A stretch of 64,000 nt of DNA from Ichthyophis bannanicus. Its lineage: Eukaryota > Chordata > Amphibia > Gymnophiona > Ichthyophiidae. Below, one piece after another: positions 1 to 10,952 of this stretch. The stretch covers positions 922,522,522 through 922,586,521 of the forward strand of contig CM066035.1 of the NCBI GenBank assembly GCA_033557465.1. The letters run 5' to 3'. Position 1 is the first letter of the stretch. Each line of letters opens with the position of its first letter. The notes below the pieces were generated by a model that saw nothing but the letters and a program-made list of their open reading frames with translations, had not been told where the DNA came from and made no database searches. A program made the position numbers and the translations under genes.

Positions 1-1478
1 AAGGTGTACCCCAAGGATAACACTATCAACCCTGCTCTTCAATCTATACATACGCCCCCATCTGTGATGTAACCAGGAAACATAGCATCCAATATGTGGT
101 ATACGCAGATGACGACATGATCTACACCCCCATCAACCTGAATAACCCGAATTACAGGGCAATAACCTGCCTCCAAGACATGTCTATCTGGCTCTCCCAC
201 AACAACCTAAATATAAATTAAAACAAAACCAAAGCTCTCATTACACGAAACGCATCCTTTATCCAACCTCGGTCAATCTGCCTGCATAGCCAGACTATAC
301 CAATTGAAGAGGAAGTCAGATTCCTGGGGGTAACGTTGGACAAGAACTTGAACTTTCAATCACACATAAACAAGACCACAATGGAAAGCATATCACAAAA
401 TGTCCACAACAAGAAGACTCAAACCCCTTCTTGACCAAGAACGTTTCAGAACCATATGCCAAACCATCTTATCACCTATTTTGGCTATTGTAATTCCATA
501 TACATTGGATTACCAAAGCAGAAAATCAGACCATTGCAGATGATGCAAAACATGTTAACCTGCATCACTGACTTTCCAAGGCATGACCATATCACCCCAA
601 TACTGAAGCAACTGCACTGGTTCCCAGTTGCATCATGCATCTCATGCAACTTTTCCTAAGAGAAATAGGCATACTATGTTCAGATCTAGAGAATTTCAAC
701 TGTGAATAACTGTATATAGTTTACCCTGTTTCCTCCAAGTTCTCAAACCCCCGTTACTTGTGAAATGCACTACAGTTACCCTGTATGTATATGCTCTGTT
801 CCATGTAAACCGCACTGATGGTAATAGTGCGGTATATAAGAAATGTTAAATAAATAAATAAAATCTCATTCAAAACCACACTGAACATTTTCAAAATCAA
901 GCACAACATGTACGCCAGCAGCCTGACAGAATTAATCAACTCTGATACAAGCACCAAACCAAGAAGACGAAGCAGAACGGATACCATACAAACGCTGAGT
1001 TCCTACCCTAAGACTACACAAGCCACATCATCCAGAGCATTGTCCTTCGTAGCTCCATTGCTCTGGAATAATCTCCAAGCCAACCTAAGAGCCACAACTG
1101 ACATCAAAGATTTTCGAAAGTAATTGAAAACCTACTCTTCATCGACCACTTTGGGATTTCCACTGCTGACACCCCTCCCATGCAGTACCCTGAACAAGAG
1201 CTGCCCAGACTTACAATCTCTCATAAAAACGAATACACCCTGCAGTTCAAGATGTATATATACAATTTTGTAAATAAGTTACCTCCTAAGTCCCTGCATG
1301 AACAAGCACCATACCCTCCTTTCGAACATTAACCAACTCTTATAAATAAGTTATTCACTGTGACCCTTCTGCATGCATCCCCCCCTTGTTAGCTAATTAA
1401 TTTGTTCCTTAAACTATGTAAACCACTTTGATTGAAGGGGATAAGGTGGTATAGAAAATCTGTTAAATAAAAAATAAT
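1..1478 (+). mobile_element. CR1/L2-type LINE, 3' part, decayed
   Basis: The window opens inside a non-LTR reverse transcriptase. The catalytic box reads YADD at 102-113. The thumb and C-terminal region follows, with ILKQLHW near 598-620 and LLWNNLQ near 1057-1080, a pattern typical of CR1/L2/Rex-type LINE proteins. The frames are broken, so this is a dead copy. The 3' end at about 1403-1475 has a short stem (AACCAC / GGTGGT) followed by TTAAATAAA. The copy is split by another LINE tail at 662-869; the protein reading resumes at about 870. It resembles the LINE at 59.1-61.2 kb in structure. The clade assignment is by eye only. Confidence 0.7.
662..869 (+). repeat. Short LINE/SINE 3' tail inserted in the LINE
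   Basis: This piece interrupts the LINE reading frame. It ends with the stem TAAACCGCACTGA / AGTGCGGTATATAAGAA and a TTAAATAAATAAATAAA tail. The same tail type occurs at 47166-47336 (+) and, reverse-complemented, at 60336-60412. It has no coding potential. I read it as the 5'-truncated 3' end of an L2-like LINE or a SINE sharing that tail. The left boundary is approximate. Confidence 0.6.
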
Positions 1479-1499
1479 TCTGTTGGACATATGCAGTGA

Positions 1500-2090
1500 A
1501 AGAGGGAGAGTCAGATGATCCCGAGGTTGTGAGCCGAGGAGATGGAGCAGATGCTAGTATTAACCGTAGAAATAGAGAAATGGCGAGGTGGGTTTAGGAG
1601 GAAAGATAAGAAGCTCAGTCTTCGGTTTCAGAGGATGGTGGGACATCCAGGCAGTGACGTCAGACAAGCAAGCTGAAATTCATTTCTGGATTCATGGTGA
1701 GGTTTCAGATGTAGAGGGTTAAATCTGAGTGCCATCAGTGTAAAGATGGTAGTGAAACCATAGAAGGAGATCAGGGCACAAAGGAGAATGAGTGTAGAGA
1801 GAAAAGAAGTCCCAAGACTGAGCCCTGAGAGTACACCTACTAAAAGTGGTAATGCGGTGGTGGAGGATCCACCAGAGCATATGCTAAAAGTGTGATGTAA
1901 GAGATAAAAAGAAAACCAAAACATAACAGAGCCCTAAAAGCCAAGTGAAAATAGGGTATCATGAAGAAAATGATAATCAATAGTGTCAAAAGCAGCAGAT
2001 AGGTCGAGAAGGATGAAAATCAAATAAGAGCCTTGCATTTTGCCAGTAATAGGTCACTGGAGACTTTTGGCAAGTGCCATTTCATGTTTT
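1500..2090 (-). pseudogene. LINE reverse transcriptase fragment (CR1/L2-like)
   Basis: Read on the minus strand, the segment gives a decayed RT core: an 'FDTIDYHFLHDTLF' block near 1955-1998, then SGGSSTTALPL near 1838-1870, then a degraded form of the (P)QGSVLGP motif and hydrophobic RT residues. This order matches RT motifs A and B of CR1/L2/Rex-type LINEs. The YADD box is lost and frames are interrupted. It is a separate copy from the one at 1-1478 because it lies on the other strand. Confidence 0.6.
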
Positions 2091-2442
2091 TTTTGTTTAA
2101 TCTTAGGATTTTAAAATTTTACAGCAATTTAGAAATACCAAAGTACAGAAAAAAATACAACCCCACTTCTCCCCAACCCCCTCTCCCCTTCAGCTTACAG
2201 ACGGCTAGTCTTCAGGTACTAAACATATATGGAAGGCTTCCAAATTTTCTTAAATATTAATATATGCTCTAAACGCAGGGCAGTACGCTCCATGAGCAAG
2301 ACACTCCACATTCTTATCCACCAGAACATCAAAGTGTGGCCCTGATTGGGCTTCCAGTATAACGCTTTTTTGCACCTTGTGCCTTTTCCACAAGGAATGA
2401 GATCAGAGGAGCAAATAGTGAGTTTGGAGGAGAAATGTGCAG
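2091..2442. other. Unassigned stretch
   Basis: I see no gene here. The DNA is AT-rich then C-rich (2160-2200) and may be the 3' or 5' remainder of neighbouring repeats. It ends where the left ITR of DIRS copy A1 begins. Confidence 0.4.
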
Positions 2443-2604
2443 TTCTCCGGAAACAAGCAGGAAGTCAGCCCTCACACATGGGTGACGTCAGCGCAGACGG
2501 AGCCCTCGCAGAAGCATCTCCCCAGCTTTCATAGAAAGCCTTTGGGAGATGGGACCATGCATGCATGGCCCCCTTCCCATCCAAGGGTGCCATCTTACTC
2601 GGTC
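2443..2604 (+). repeat. A1 left inverted terminal repeat
   Basis: About 162 bp, inverted match to 13081-13267. It keeps TGACGTC near 2474-2490, a GCATGC core near 2560-2570, and GCCATCTT near 2588-2597. These are the same three blocks as in the other ITRs. Confidence 0.85.
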
Positions 2605-2795
2605 TCCTTTTCTATGAGATTTTCTTTTGCTCTCTGGTTTCATACCCTCCCTCTGGTTGCACCGGTACTCTTCCTGCCACCCAAACCCGCTGCTTCAGCA
2701 TCGGGTCTCGGGTCCATTTCAATTTTCTTTACCTTTGGCGCCTTCTCGCTTTTTTTCTCAACTGACAGCGCCAAGGTAACTTTTTCACCCATAGC

Positions 2796-4665
2796 TACCA
2801 GTGGTTTTAAAAAGTGTGATTGGTGTACAAAGATGGTCTCTCATCAATACTCAAGATTGTTGTCTATGCTGCCTTGGACCAGACCATGACCCCGCAGCCT
2901 GTGGTCTTTGCAGAAAGCTGTCCACCAAGGCCCTCGAGTTGTAATTAGCAGCACGACAGGTTTTTTCAAGGAGTCCCTGTGCTTCCGAAGGCCAAGGCTC
3001 TTTCTGAAGCCTTGATCTCCCATGGTGCCCCCCGCAGATTCCAGTCGACAACGTGGGCCTTCAGAAAAGGGGTCTCTCTCGAGGGAACACAGGAAGAAGA
3101 AACAACTCTCGAAGGTAGCATCTCTGGACGGTTCAGACAGGCCAGATAATTCCTGAGCTGGGTCCCTCAGTCCATGCCGCTCGTCCAAGGGCTCGGAGCA
3201 ACCTATCAACGTTGCCTGGAAGGAATCGACTAGAGATCAGCCCTAGACACCGAAGGCCATCTTTGTTGAGGACTCCCCTTTGGGAGCACCGGCACAGGGC
3301 CCGAGTTCTAGATGCCCATGCTGAGCGCTGTGGAGCCATCTGGGCTGGTCCAGAATGGTGGCCTTGGAGGGTAGCCTGTCTGCCTTCATGGACCAGCAGC
3401 GGGTGTTGATGTCTGGCACAACCGGTTCCTTTGCCTAGACAATTCGGCCCTCGACATCGTCCCTGGAGGCTGAGCCGATCCTCAAGGCCATACAGCTGAG
3501 GTCTCGATCCAGGTCCTACTCAACGGGACAGAGGTCTTCCCTGGTTAACGAGCACGACACCAGTTGAGGAGCCTCTGAAGGGCTCAGACCAGGCTCGGTC
3601 CTGGAGCCCTCAGGCCGCCCTCCTGTTGAGTCTTCCACTGATTATTCGGATTCAGAGAATGAGGATGAGGAAATACCCGATACCCATTGCCACCGTGATG
3701 TTCCCTCAGACCCATCCCCCTCAGAGTCTCGGCGTCTGTCCCTACCCGAGGACATGGCGTTCCTCAACTTCGTGCAGGACATGTCGAAGGCTTGGACATT
3801 CCCCCTACGAAATCGGAGGACCACCCTTGTACGGAGGAGCTAGAAGTTCTCCAATACAAGACTTCACGAACAAATCATGCTCTACATGTGGGAAACACCG
3901 GCATCGATGCCTTTTGTGAGCAAGCGGCTCGACTTGATGTATCGAGTCCGCCGGAGCCCTGGTTTTCAGAATGCACAGCTGCCACATAACTTCATGATGG
4001 TGGAGTCAGCCATGCGTCGGCTGAAAAGTCAGAAGACGCACTCCTTTTTGCCCCTGGATAGGAAGGCCTGCACCTTGGACACCCTTGGCAGAAAGTGCTA
4101 CCAGGGCTCACTGCTCATCGGCCGGATCCAGGCATGTACCTGAGACCTGGTGAAGGAACTCACCTGGCTCTTGGCTGTTCTCTCTGAGGAACCCCTGCAG
4201 TGTTTTAGGAACCTGTCCAAAGCTGTTTGTGAGTGCTCCAAGTTTGATTCGAGCAGCCTATCACAGCTTCGAGTTGGCAACTCAAGTAGCTGTGGTGAGC
4301 ATCGGTGCCCAACGCCAAGCCTGGTTACAGCCTTTTGATCTCGAGCAATGGGTTCAGGACAAATTGGTCGATGTCCCATGCCAAGGGGAGAACTTATTTG
4401 GAAAACCCATGATGAAGTCTGCTGAGTTGGAGACAGAGCTTGTGACGAGGACCAGGCTTTCCAAGTAGACTGCTACCCTTCCCCAATGGAAGGGCTTGGG
4501 GAAAAAGCCCTTTTACCCGATGAAAGGGGCTGCTTACAAAAGCTACCCCCATTTCCAAGCCTCCCCAGCAGGGCCAGTAGTCTAAGGGACAAGGAGCATG
4601 GCCCACCTAAGCAGAAGGCTCCCAAGCCCCAGGCATATGCTCCGGCCCAGCCTAGGGAGAACTTT
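2796..4665 (+). pseudogene. DIRS gag, A1 (broken)
   Basis: Decayed Gag. The start codon is ATA in place of the ATG kept in A3 and A7. The N-terminal Cys-rich motif begins (FKKCDWCTK) and then loses frame. The conserved C-terminal domain can still be read in pieces: the MWETPAS...RVRRSPGF block at 3885-3970, RRLKSQKTHS at 4015-4045, and the block ending NLFGKPM at about 4390-4412. The shifty stop seen in younger copies is mutated here: TTTTTAC near 4665 in place of TTTTGAC. Several stops and indels make this a pseudogene. Confidence 0.85.
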
Positions 4666-6546
4666 TTACTCCTTGGGCATAGCCTCTGTTCCCCAAGGAA
4701 GACAGCAGCCCACAGGGGGACATCTGATTCACTATGCCCACAGGTGGCCAGCCATCACCACCGATTCCTGGGCACTCCAGGTGGTCAGGAAGGGCTACCT
4801 CCTCCTTTCTTCCCAGGAGAGCCCCCCCCCCCCCCAAGTCTCCCCTTCACCAGGATCTTCTACTACAAGAACTCGCAGGCCTCTTTGAGGACAAGACGGT
4901 GGAACCAATACCCCAACATCTCAGAGGCAAAGGGTTCTACTTCAAGTATTTCCTCATCCCAAAAAGGATAGGGGGCCTATGACTCATGCTGGACCTATGA
5001 AACCTGAACAAGTTCCTGTTGAGAGAGACATTCAAGATGCTCTCCTTTGGAACTTTGTTGCCTTACCTCCAGCAGGGAGACTGACTATGCTCCTTGAATC
5101 TGAAGGATGTTTATTCCCACATCCTCATTCACCCCAACCACAGGCAATACCTGTGCTTCATGATTGGGGGAGGCCACTATCAATACAGAGTACTACCCTT
5201 TGGACTGGCATCTATCCCAATGGTCAAAACCAAGTGCCTGGCAGTGGTGGCTACTTATCTCTGTCTACAAGGGCTATTCGTCTTTCCCTACCTGGACGAC
5301 TGGCTCATAAATGGAAGCACAGCCACTTAGGTGCAGCAGGCTACGGCTCTCACCATCTACATCCTACATCATCTAGGGTTTGTAAAAAACCATCCGAAGT
5401 CCCATCTCCTCCCGACACATAGGGGCAAAGCTGGACACTGTCCAGGCAGAGGCCTTCCTCTGCCTGGATTAGGCCGATCGCCTCCGAGCATTAGCCGTAG
5501 ATGTGCAGCACCGTCGCTCAGTATCCACCTGGCTCCTTCTGCGCATACTCAGCCATATGGTCTCCACAGTCCATGTCAGCCTGGGCGCCCATCTGCACAT
5601 GAGGGTGGCCCAGTGATGTCTTTGGGACCAGTGGACATAGGCCACCGGTCAGCTCCAAGACAGAATCTTAACGATCCACCAGCTAACAGACTCGCTGATG
5701 TAGTGGCAGGACCCGCGGCACCTCCTGGTAGGGATGCCATTCCAAGTCCTGAGCCCTCGAAGGGTCCTCATGATGGATGCCTCCCTCCTGGGATGGGGAG
5801 CCCATTGCAAGGAGCTTTGCACCCAGGGCAGCTGGCCACAAGTCGAGGGCGACCATCAAATCAACTTCCTGAAGCTCTGGACCATATACTTAGCCCTACA
5901 AGCTTTTCACCACCGTCTGAGCCACCAGCCTGTGCTGATCCAAACAGGCAACCAAGTAGTGGTGATCTTTGTGAACAACCAAGGGGGCACGGGATCTTGC
6001 ATCCTTTGTTGTGAGGCGTTGGCACTCTGCTCCTGTGCATTCCATCAGGGAATGCTCCTACGGGCAGTGTATTTTCCCAGCTAGGACAATGCCCTGGCAA
6101 ACTGAGCAGGGTCCTCCAGCTGCATGAATGGCAGCTGGATCCCAGAGTGGCCGCCTACCTCTTCCGACTCTGGAGAACCACGCAGGTGGACTTATTTGCT
6201 AGCCCGAATAACTACCAGTTGCCCTGCTTCTGCTCCCCCCCCAGCCTCACCCAGGCTGGGTAGCAGCGGATGCGTTTCTCATCTCATGGTCCGAAAGCCT
6301 CATGTATGCCTTCCCACCCACTCCGTTGATTGCCAGGACCCTTTTCAAGGTTCTGCACGACAGAGCGTTGCTGATCCTGGTGGTCTCCCAATGGCCCAGA
6401 CAACCATGATTCGCAATATTCCTTTGGTTATCGGTAGAGGCACCGACCCCCTGGGGTGTATCCATGGTCTCTTGTTTCAGGAGGAGGGCTCTCTCCTGCA
6501 CCCCATTCCGGGGTCCCTATCATTGACAGCGTGACTGTTGAAAGTA
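4665..6546 (+). pseudogene. DIRS RT-RNase H-methyltransferase-like, A1 (broken)
   Basis: The RT region is readable in pieces: NLKDVYSHILIHP at 5097-5136, the HYQYRVLPFGL block at 5175-5208, and the catalytic YLDDWL at 5290-5307. The RNase H region follows at about 5755-6100 with MDASLLGWGAHC, the acidic block around LELR now altered, and 'QTGNQ' where intact copies have QTDNQ, so a catalytic Asp is changed. The methyltransferase-like tail (DLFAS, AFPP, PW) is at about 6170-6440. Stops and frameshifts occur throughout. Confidence 0.85.
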
Positions 6547-7591
6547 TAGCCTTGGTCTCCTTCAACCTCTCAGGGGAAGTGGAGGAGATCCTATTGACCT
6601 CCTGTAAGGCTTCCACCAGGAGAGCTTATGTCTTGAAATGGCGCAGGTTCTCAGTGTGGTGTGTGGAGCAAAGGGTGAACCCGATCTCCTGCCTGGTTCA
6701 GTTGGTGCTGCAGTACCTTCTCCACCTTTCACAATCCGGGTTCAAATTTAACTGTCAAAGTGCACCTCAGTGCCCTGGCAGCACACCATCATCTTGTTGA
6801 GGGCAAGCCCATCTCGGCTCAGCTTCTGGTAACCTGCTTTCTGAGGGGGTTCCTGTTGTCGAAAGGTCCTGTTCCCCTTCCCCCCCCCCCCCAACAACAG
6901 AATGGGACCTTAACGTGGTGCTTTCACAGCTCACCTGCCCACCTTTCAAGTCCCTGGCCACCTGTCAACTCAAGTATCTCTCCTGAAAAGTCGCATAACT
7001 GGTGGCGCTCACCTCCGCTCGCAGAGTCAGCGAGCTCCAAGCTCTGATGGCGGAGGCATCGTATACCATGTTATACAAGAATAGGGTTGTGCTATGCACG
7101 CATCCCAAATTCCTAACGAAAGTGGTGTCCCCTTTCCACCTCAACCAACAGGTGGTGCTCCCCACCTTCTTTCCCGAGGCCTCACTCCAGCAGGATGGAG
7201 ACCGTCCTTCACACCTTGGACTGTAAGAGGGCCCTTTCCTACATTCAACATATGCAGGGCCATCGCAAAGCTGCTCAACTTTTTGTTTCTTATGACCCGA
7301 GTTGGTTGTGGCAAGCGGTGACCAAGCGGACACTGTCCACCTGGGTGGCGGACTGCATCGCCCTCGCCTATGGGCAGGCTGAGCGCCTGCTGGATGGCTG
7401 GGTCATGGCACACAGTGTCAGGGCCATGGTGGCCTCTGTGGCAAACCTGTGCTCTGTCCCGATGTTGGACATCTGCTGGGCCGCCACCTTGTCTTCAGTC
7501 CATACCTTTGCAGCTCATTACTGCCTGGAGAGGGAATCACAGTGGGACAGCATCCGGCCAGGCCATGCTCTGTAATCTTTTCGGGGTCTAG
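6535..7591 (+). pseudogene. DIRS tyrosine recombinase, A1 (broken)
   Basis: YR remnant. TSCKASTRRAYVLKWRRFSVWC at 6600-6670 is the start of the core-binding part. The catalytic Arg block LTSARRVSELQAL is at 7002-7050. The H-x-x-R box reads HSVR near 7412-7423, and the nucleophile block is FAAHYCLERE at about 7510-7540. The domain order and the Arg, His-x-x-Arg and Tyr residues match tyrosine recombinases. Frameshifts split it into at least three pieces. Confidence 0.85.
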
Positions 7592-7761
7592 GCAGCTCCT
7601 ACCCTCCATTACTACTTTGTTCGGACTACCGGAGCATTGGTTCCCTTTGGACACACTGGTCCTACTGCAGTCTGTTCTGCAGACTCAATTGCTGCTACTC
7701 ATGGCTCCCCTTGAGGGCAATCGTGTTTTTCCCTTATAGGGAGCCTGTAGCTGGGGGAGTC
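7592..7761 (+). other. A1 3' untranslated stretch
   Basis: Short region between YR and the ICR, with the GGCAGCTCCTACCCTCCA block that is shared, slightly varied, by all A and B copies just after YR. No coding signal. Confidence 0.5.
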
Positions 7762-7827
7762 CCATATGTGAGGACTGATTTCCTGCTTGTTCCCAGAGAA
7801 AGCGTAGTTACTCACCTGTAACAGGTG
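7762..7827 (+). repeat. A1 internal complementary region, left part
   Basis: Reverse complement of the A1 left terminus (CCATATGTGAGGACTGA...) followed by the reverse complement of the right terminus, including CACCTGTAACAGGTG at 7813-7827. The ICR continues at 12974 after B2. B2 entered exactly after this palindrome. Confidence 0.85.
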
Positions 7828-7988
7828 ATCTCCAGGAACAAGCAGGAATGAGTCTTCACATATGGGGTTCGTCGGCGCCGACGGAGCCCGCACGGGAATG
7901 CTCCCCAGCATCCAATCAGAAGGCTTTTGGGAGCATCTCTCGCGCATGCGCGGTAGCTTCCCGCCCTTCCCACTGCCTCTCCCCAGTT
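7828..7988 (+). repeat. B2 left ITR
   Basis: Pairs with 12788-12973. It holds the palindrome CGTCGGCGCCGACG, a CCAAT motif (CCAATCAG near 7910), and GCGCATGCGC near 7942. These are plausible NF-Y and NRF-1 sites by motif only. Confidence 0.8.
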
Positions 7989-8192
7989 TTCGTTTTTCCG
8001 CGGAGCCGACAGGACGTACCTCCTGTCACCGCAGAAACTTTTTCTTCTTTTCTTGTTTCCTGTGGTCGCGTTTTTTTCCCTGCTGACTCTGGCACCGCTG
8101 GTGCCCCCTTTTTTCCTTCTTTTTTGTTTTCCTTTATTTCCTTCGAGGAGCATCCTCTTCGTGTTATTCTGAGGCCTACCGGGCTTTCCAGC

Positions 8193-10952
8193 ATGGAGCC
8201 TTCTTCCCCTAAGAAGTGCCCCCACTGTGGAGACGTTGTCTTCTGCTCCGACTCCAACGCCTGGTGTCTCTCCTGTTGGGGCCCTGACCCCTTCTCCCCC
8301 GGTTCCCTGGGCTTCAGCGTCGGGAGAAGACCCTCCCTGTTTCGAGTATCCCTCGATGACGTCTTTCCCTCTGGGGTGCGGTCGTCGGCTTTCTCTCCTC
8401 GCCAGGATCAGGTAACCCAACAATAGTCTGTTAAGACTAACCGAGCCTTGAGGGGTGAGTCTCATGCGCCGCATGACGACGGCTCCGGCCTTCCCCTCCA
8501 GTCCCTTACACCCCGGAGGGAGTCTTCGGGCTCCAGAGCCTCCACGGGGTTTCGAGTTGTTCCTGAGGTTCGCTCCTCACAGAACATTCCCGAGCCATGC
8601 CCGAGGGTGGCACCCGCTTCGAGCGGTGCAGATCCCTCGGCATCGGCGTCGAGTGTTCCACTCTTCGCCAGGGACTGTCGACTGGTGTCCTCGGTGCCTT
8701 CGGGGCCGATGACCCAGTCTGGCTCTACGGCATCCCGACCCTGCGCGGGGGTGGTACCCGCTTTCGGTGGTGCCGATTCCCTGGCATCGGCGTCGGTGTC
8801 GAGTGTTCCACTCGTCACCGGGGATCGTCGGACCAACCTGACCCGGTTTGGCATGCCCACACCCCAGCCATGCGCGGAGGTGGTGACAGCTTCGAGCGGG
8901 ACCAAGTCCTCGGCATCGGCGTCGGAGTCGGTGGCCCCACTCCCCACCGGGGATCGGCACCGGGTGCCCTTGGCTCCGCCAGGGCTGATCGATTCCGCTA
9001 GGGGCGATCGACTCCGCCAGGGCCGATCAACTCGTCCCCGGCTTCCGCGGGGGCGGTACTGGCCTTGAGCGGCTCCGCCCCTCCTGCGGCGGTCTCGGGA
9101 ACTAGAGCCCTGTTCTTCGCCAGGGGTCGCCTCCGGGCTCCACCTGCGGAGCCGATCGATCTATCCCAGTCAGGCGGGTCGGCACCCCCACCTTGCGCGG
9201 GACCGGGGCCTCCCCCGGACGCCACCGACCTCCTGGCATCTACGCGGTCATCGAGTGCTCCACTCGTCACTGGAGTCTGCCCGCGGGACCCGGGTCCTTC
9301 GGTCGAGTCGACCCAAAGAAACGCCGCGGCCGCGGAGCCTGGGCTGGGCGTCTCGCTCCCCGCCGGGGCTCGTCGGCGGGTTACCTGGGTACCCTCGAGG
9401 CCGCGTAGTACGCCCCGTAAGGGTTTTCCGCTCAATAAAACAGGCGCGGGCAGAACCCCGGCGCCTAGGAGGACCTCTCTCCCGGCGTCGGAGCTGACTT
9501 CGGGTGTTTCCCTCTTCGCCGAGTTTCGGCCTGGGAAGCCCTCGTTGCCCTCGGCACCGATCGTCGCGACCCCGACTCCATTCGCGGGAGTGGCAGCACC
9601 GGCGCGGCCGCTGACACCGGAGCCCCCTAAGGAGGCATCGCTCGGTTCGATGCCCAGCCTCGAATCGATCTCCAGTCTGGAAAGCGTGGCTCCGGCGCAT
9701 TTCGGATCCGACCCCGGTCTCTTCCGACGGCGCAGTGCTGCGCTCGCCTGCTCTCCAGCGGCCTCGGCACCACTCCAGCCGCCCTTGCGGATTGCCCCGC
9801 CCCCGGAATTGGGGCCGAGGCCGAGTTCCGCGGGCCCGTCGGGGACGTCGCTCCCTTCGATGCCCCGCTTGGAGTCAATCCCGGGCTCTGACGATGCAGT
9901 ACCGACTGCCTTGAATTGGGACTGTCAGTACCCTCCTCTGTTTAGAGCGATTCCTCCCGTGCACCAGCACGGTGGGTCCCCTGGTGTTCAAGCGGGCCCC
10001 TCCACCTCGGCCTCCCCCGGGATAGCCTCTCTGAGAGAGCCGTCTTTTCAGGACTTCCTCCTTGACATGGCGGACTTGCTCGCCATTCCTATCCCGGGCC
10101 CTTCGCTAAGTCCGGGTACTGTGGAACAGGCAGTTGTAATGCTTCCTTTACTTCCCTCCCTGCAGGATCTCCTGCTCGGGATTTGGCGCTCGCCCTTACA
10201 GGTACCGGCGCCGCCTGCAGCCATGCATGCCCGGTATCGGGTGCCCCCCTCTCCGGGTTTCCAGGCGCACCAGCTTCCCCATCATTCCATTGTGGTGGAA
10301 TCGGCCCTGAGGAAGGTCGGAAGCAAGAAGAAGCACTCTTCCTGCCCCCCCGAATCGTGCGTCTAAAACTCTGGACAACTTTGGGCGGCGAACCTTCCAA
10401 GCGTCCATGTTGGCTTCCAGGATTCTCTCATATATTTTCTATATGAGCCTGGCGCTGCGGGAGGTCACCGAGAGGTTATCTCTTTTGTCTCCCTTTGTGT
10501 CGGCCCCTCGGGCCCCTGACTATTCCTTGCTTCTTTACCATTGCAGGAATATCTCTTGGTTTCTCTCTCGGGCTGCTGTGGACTCTTTCGAGTCAGTTAG
10601 CAGGTCCTCTGCGGTAGCCATAGGGGCGCGTCGTACAGCCTGGTTGCAGGCTTCCTACTTGTGCACCTGGGCACAACATAACCTGGGTACTTCCCCGTGC
10701 ACCGGGGAGAACCTCTTCAATGGCGAGGCTTTGCGTCAGGTTGCTCAGTGCTCTTCCGACCTGTTTGGCACTGGCCGCCCGCGGCCCTCCCCCTCTCCCG
10801 GGGGTAGGAAATGTCCTTCCCGACCCTCCTGTCCGAAGAGGAGGAGGTTTCATCCCTCTGCCCGCCTGCCGGGTGCGTCCATGCCAGGGACGTCTCACAC
10901 CGGTCAGCAGTGCCAGGGCTCGCGCCAGGCTGCCCGTGCCAGGCAGCCTTAG
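8193..10952 (+). pseudogene. DIRS gag, B2 (frameshifted)
   Basis: The start at ATG 8193 is chosen because it begins the Cys-rich motif CPHCGDVVFC...CLSCWGPD, the same N-terminal module as in the other Gags. A TAG follows at 8424. The frame then continues to 9068, shifts until 10366 and shifts again to end at 10952. The middle is a long GC-rich Ser/Pro/Ala linker. The C-terminal domain is conserved: FQDFLLDMADLL at about 10048, VVESALRK at about 10293, and AAVDSFESVSRSSAVAIGARRTAWLQA near 10570-10650. It ends in a basic, Arg-rich tail. Very GC-rich compared with the flanks. Confidence 0.8.
8580..9290 (+). repeat. Degenerate coding minisatellite in B2 gag linker
   Basis: A unit of roughly 130-150 bp recurs, marked by GAGTGTTCCACTC-like words at 8651, 8801, 8930 (altered) and 9256, each followed by a (T/C)CGCC(A/G)GGG or CACCGGGG word and preceded by GGCATCGGCGTCG. 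It lies in the low-complexity linker of Gag. Confidence 0.6.

Noticed and set aside
8580..9290. CRISPR-like array
   Set aside because: Repeats are long, degenerate and lie inside a gag frame; there are no spacers of regular size and the DNA is vertebrate.
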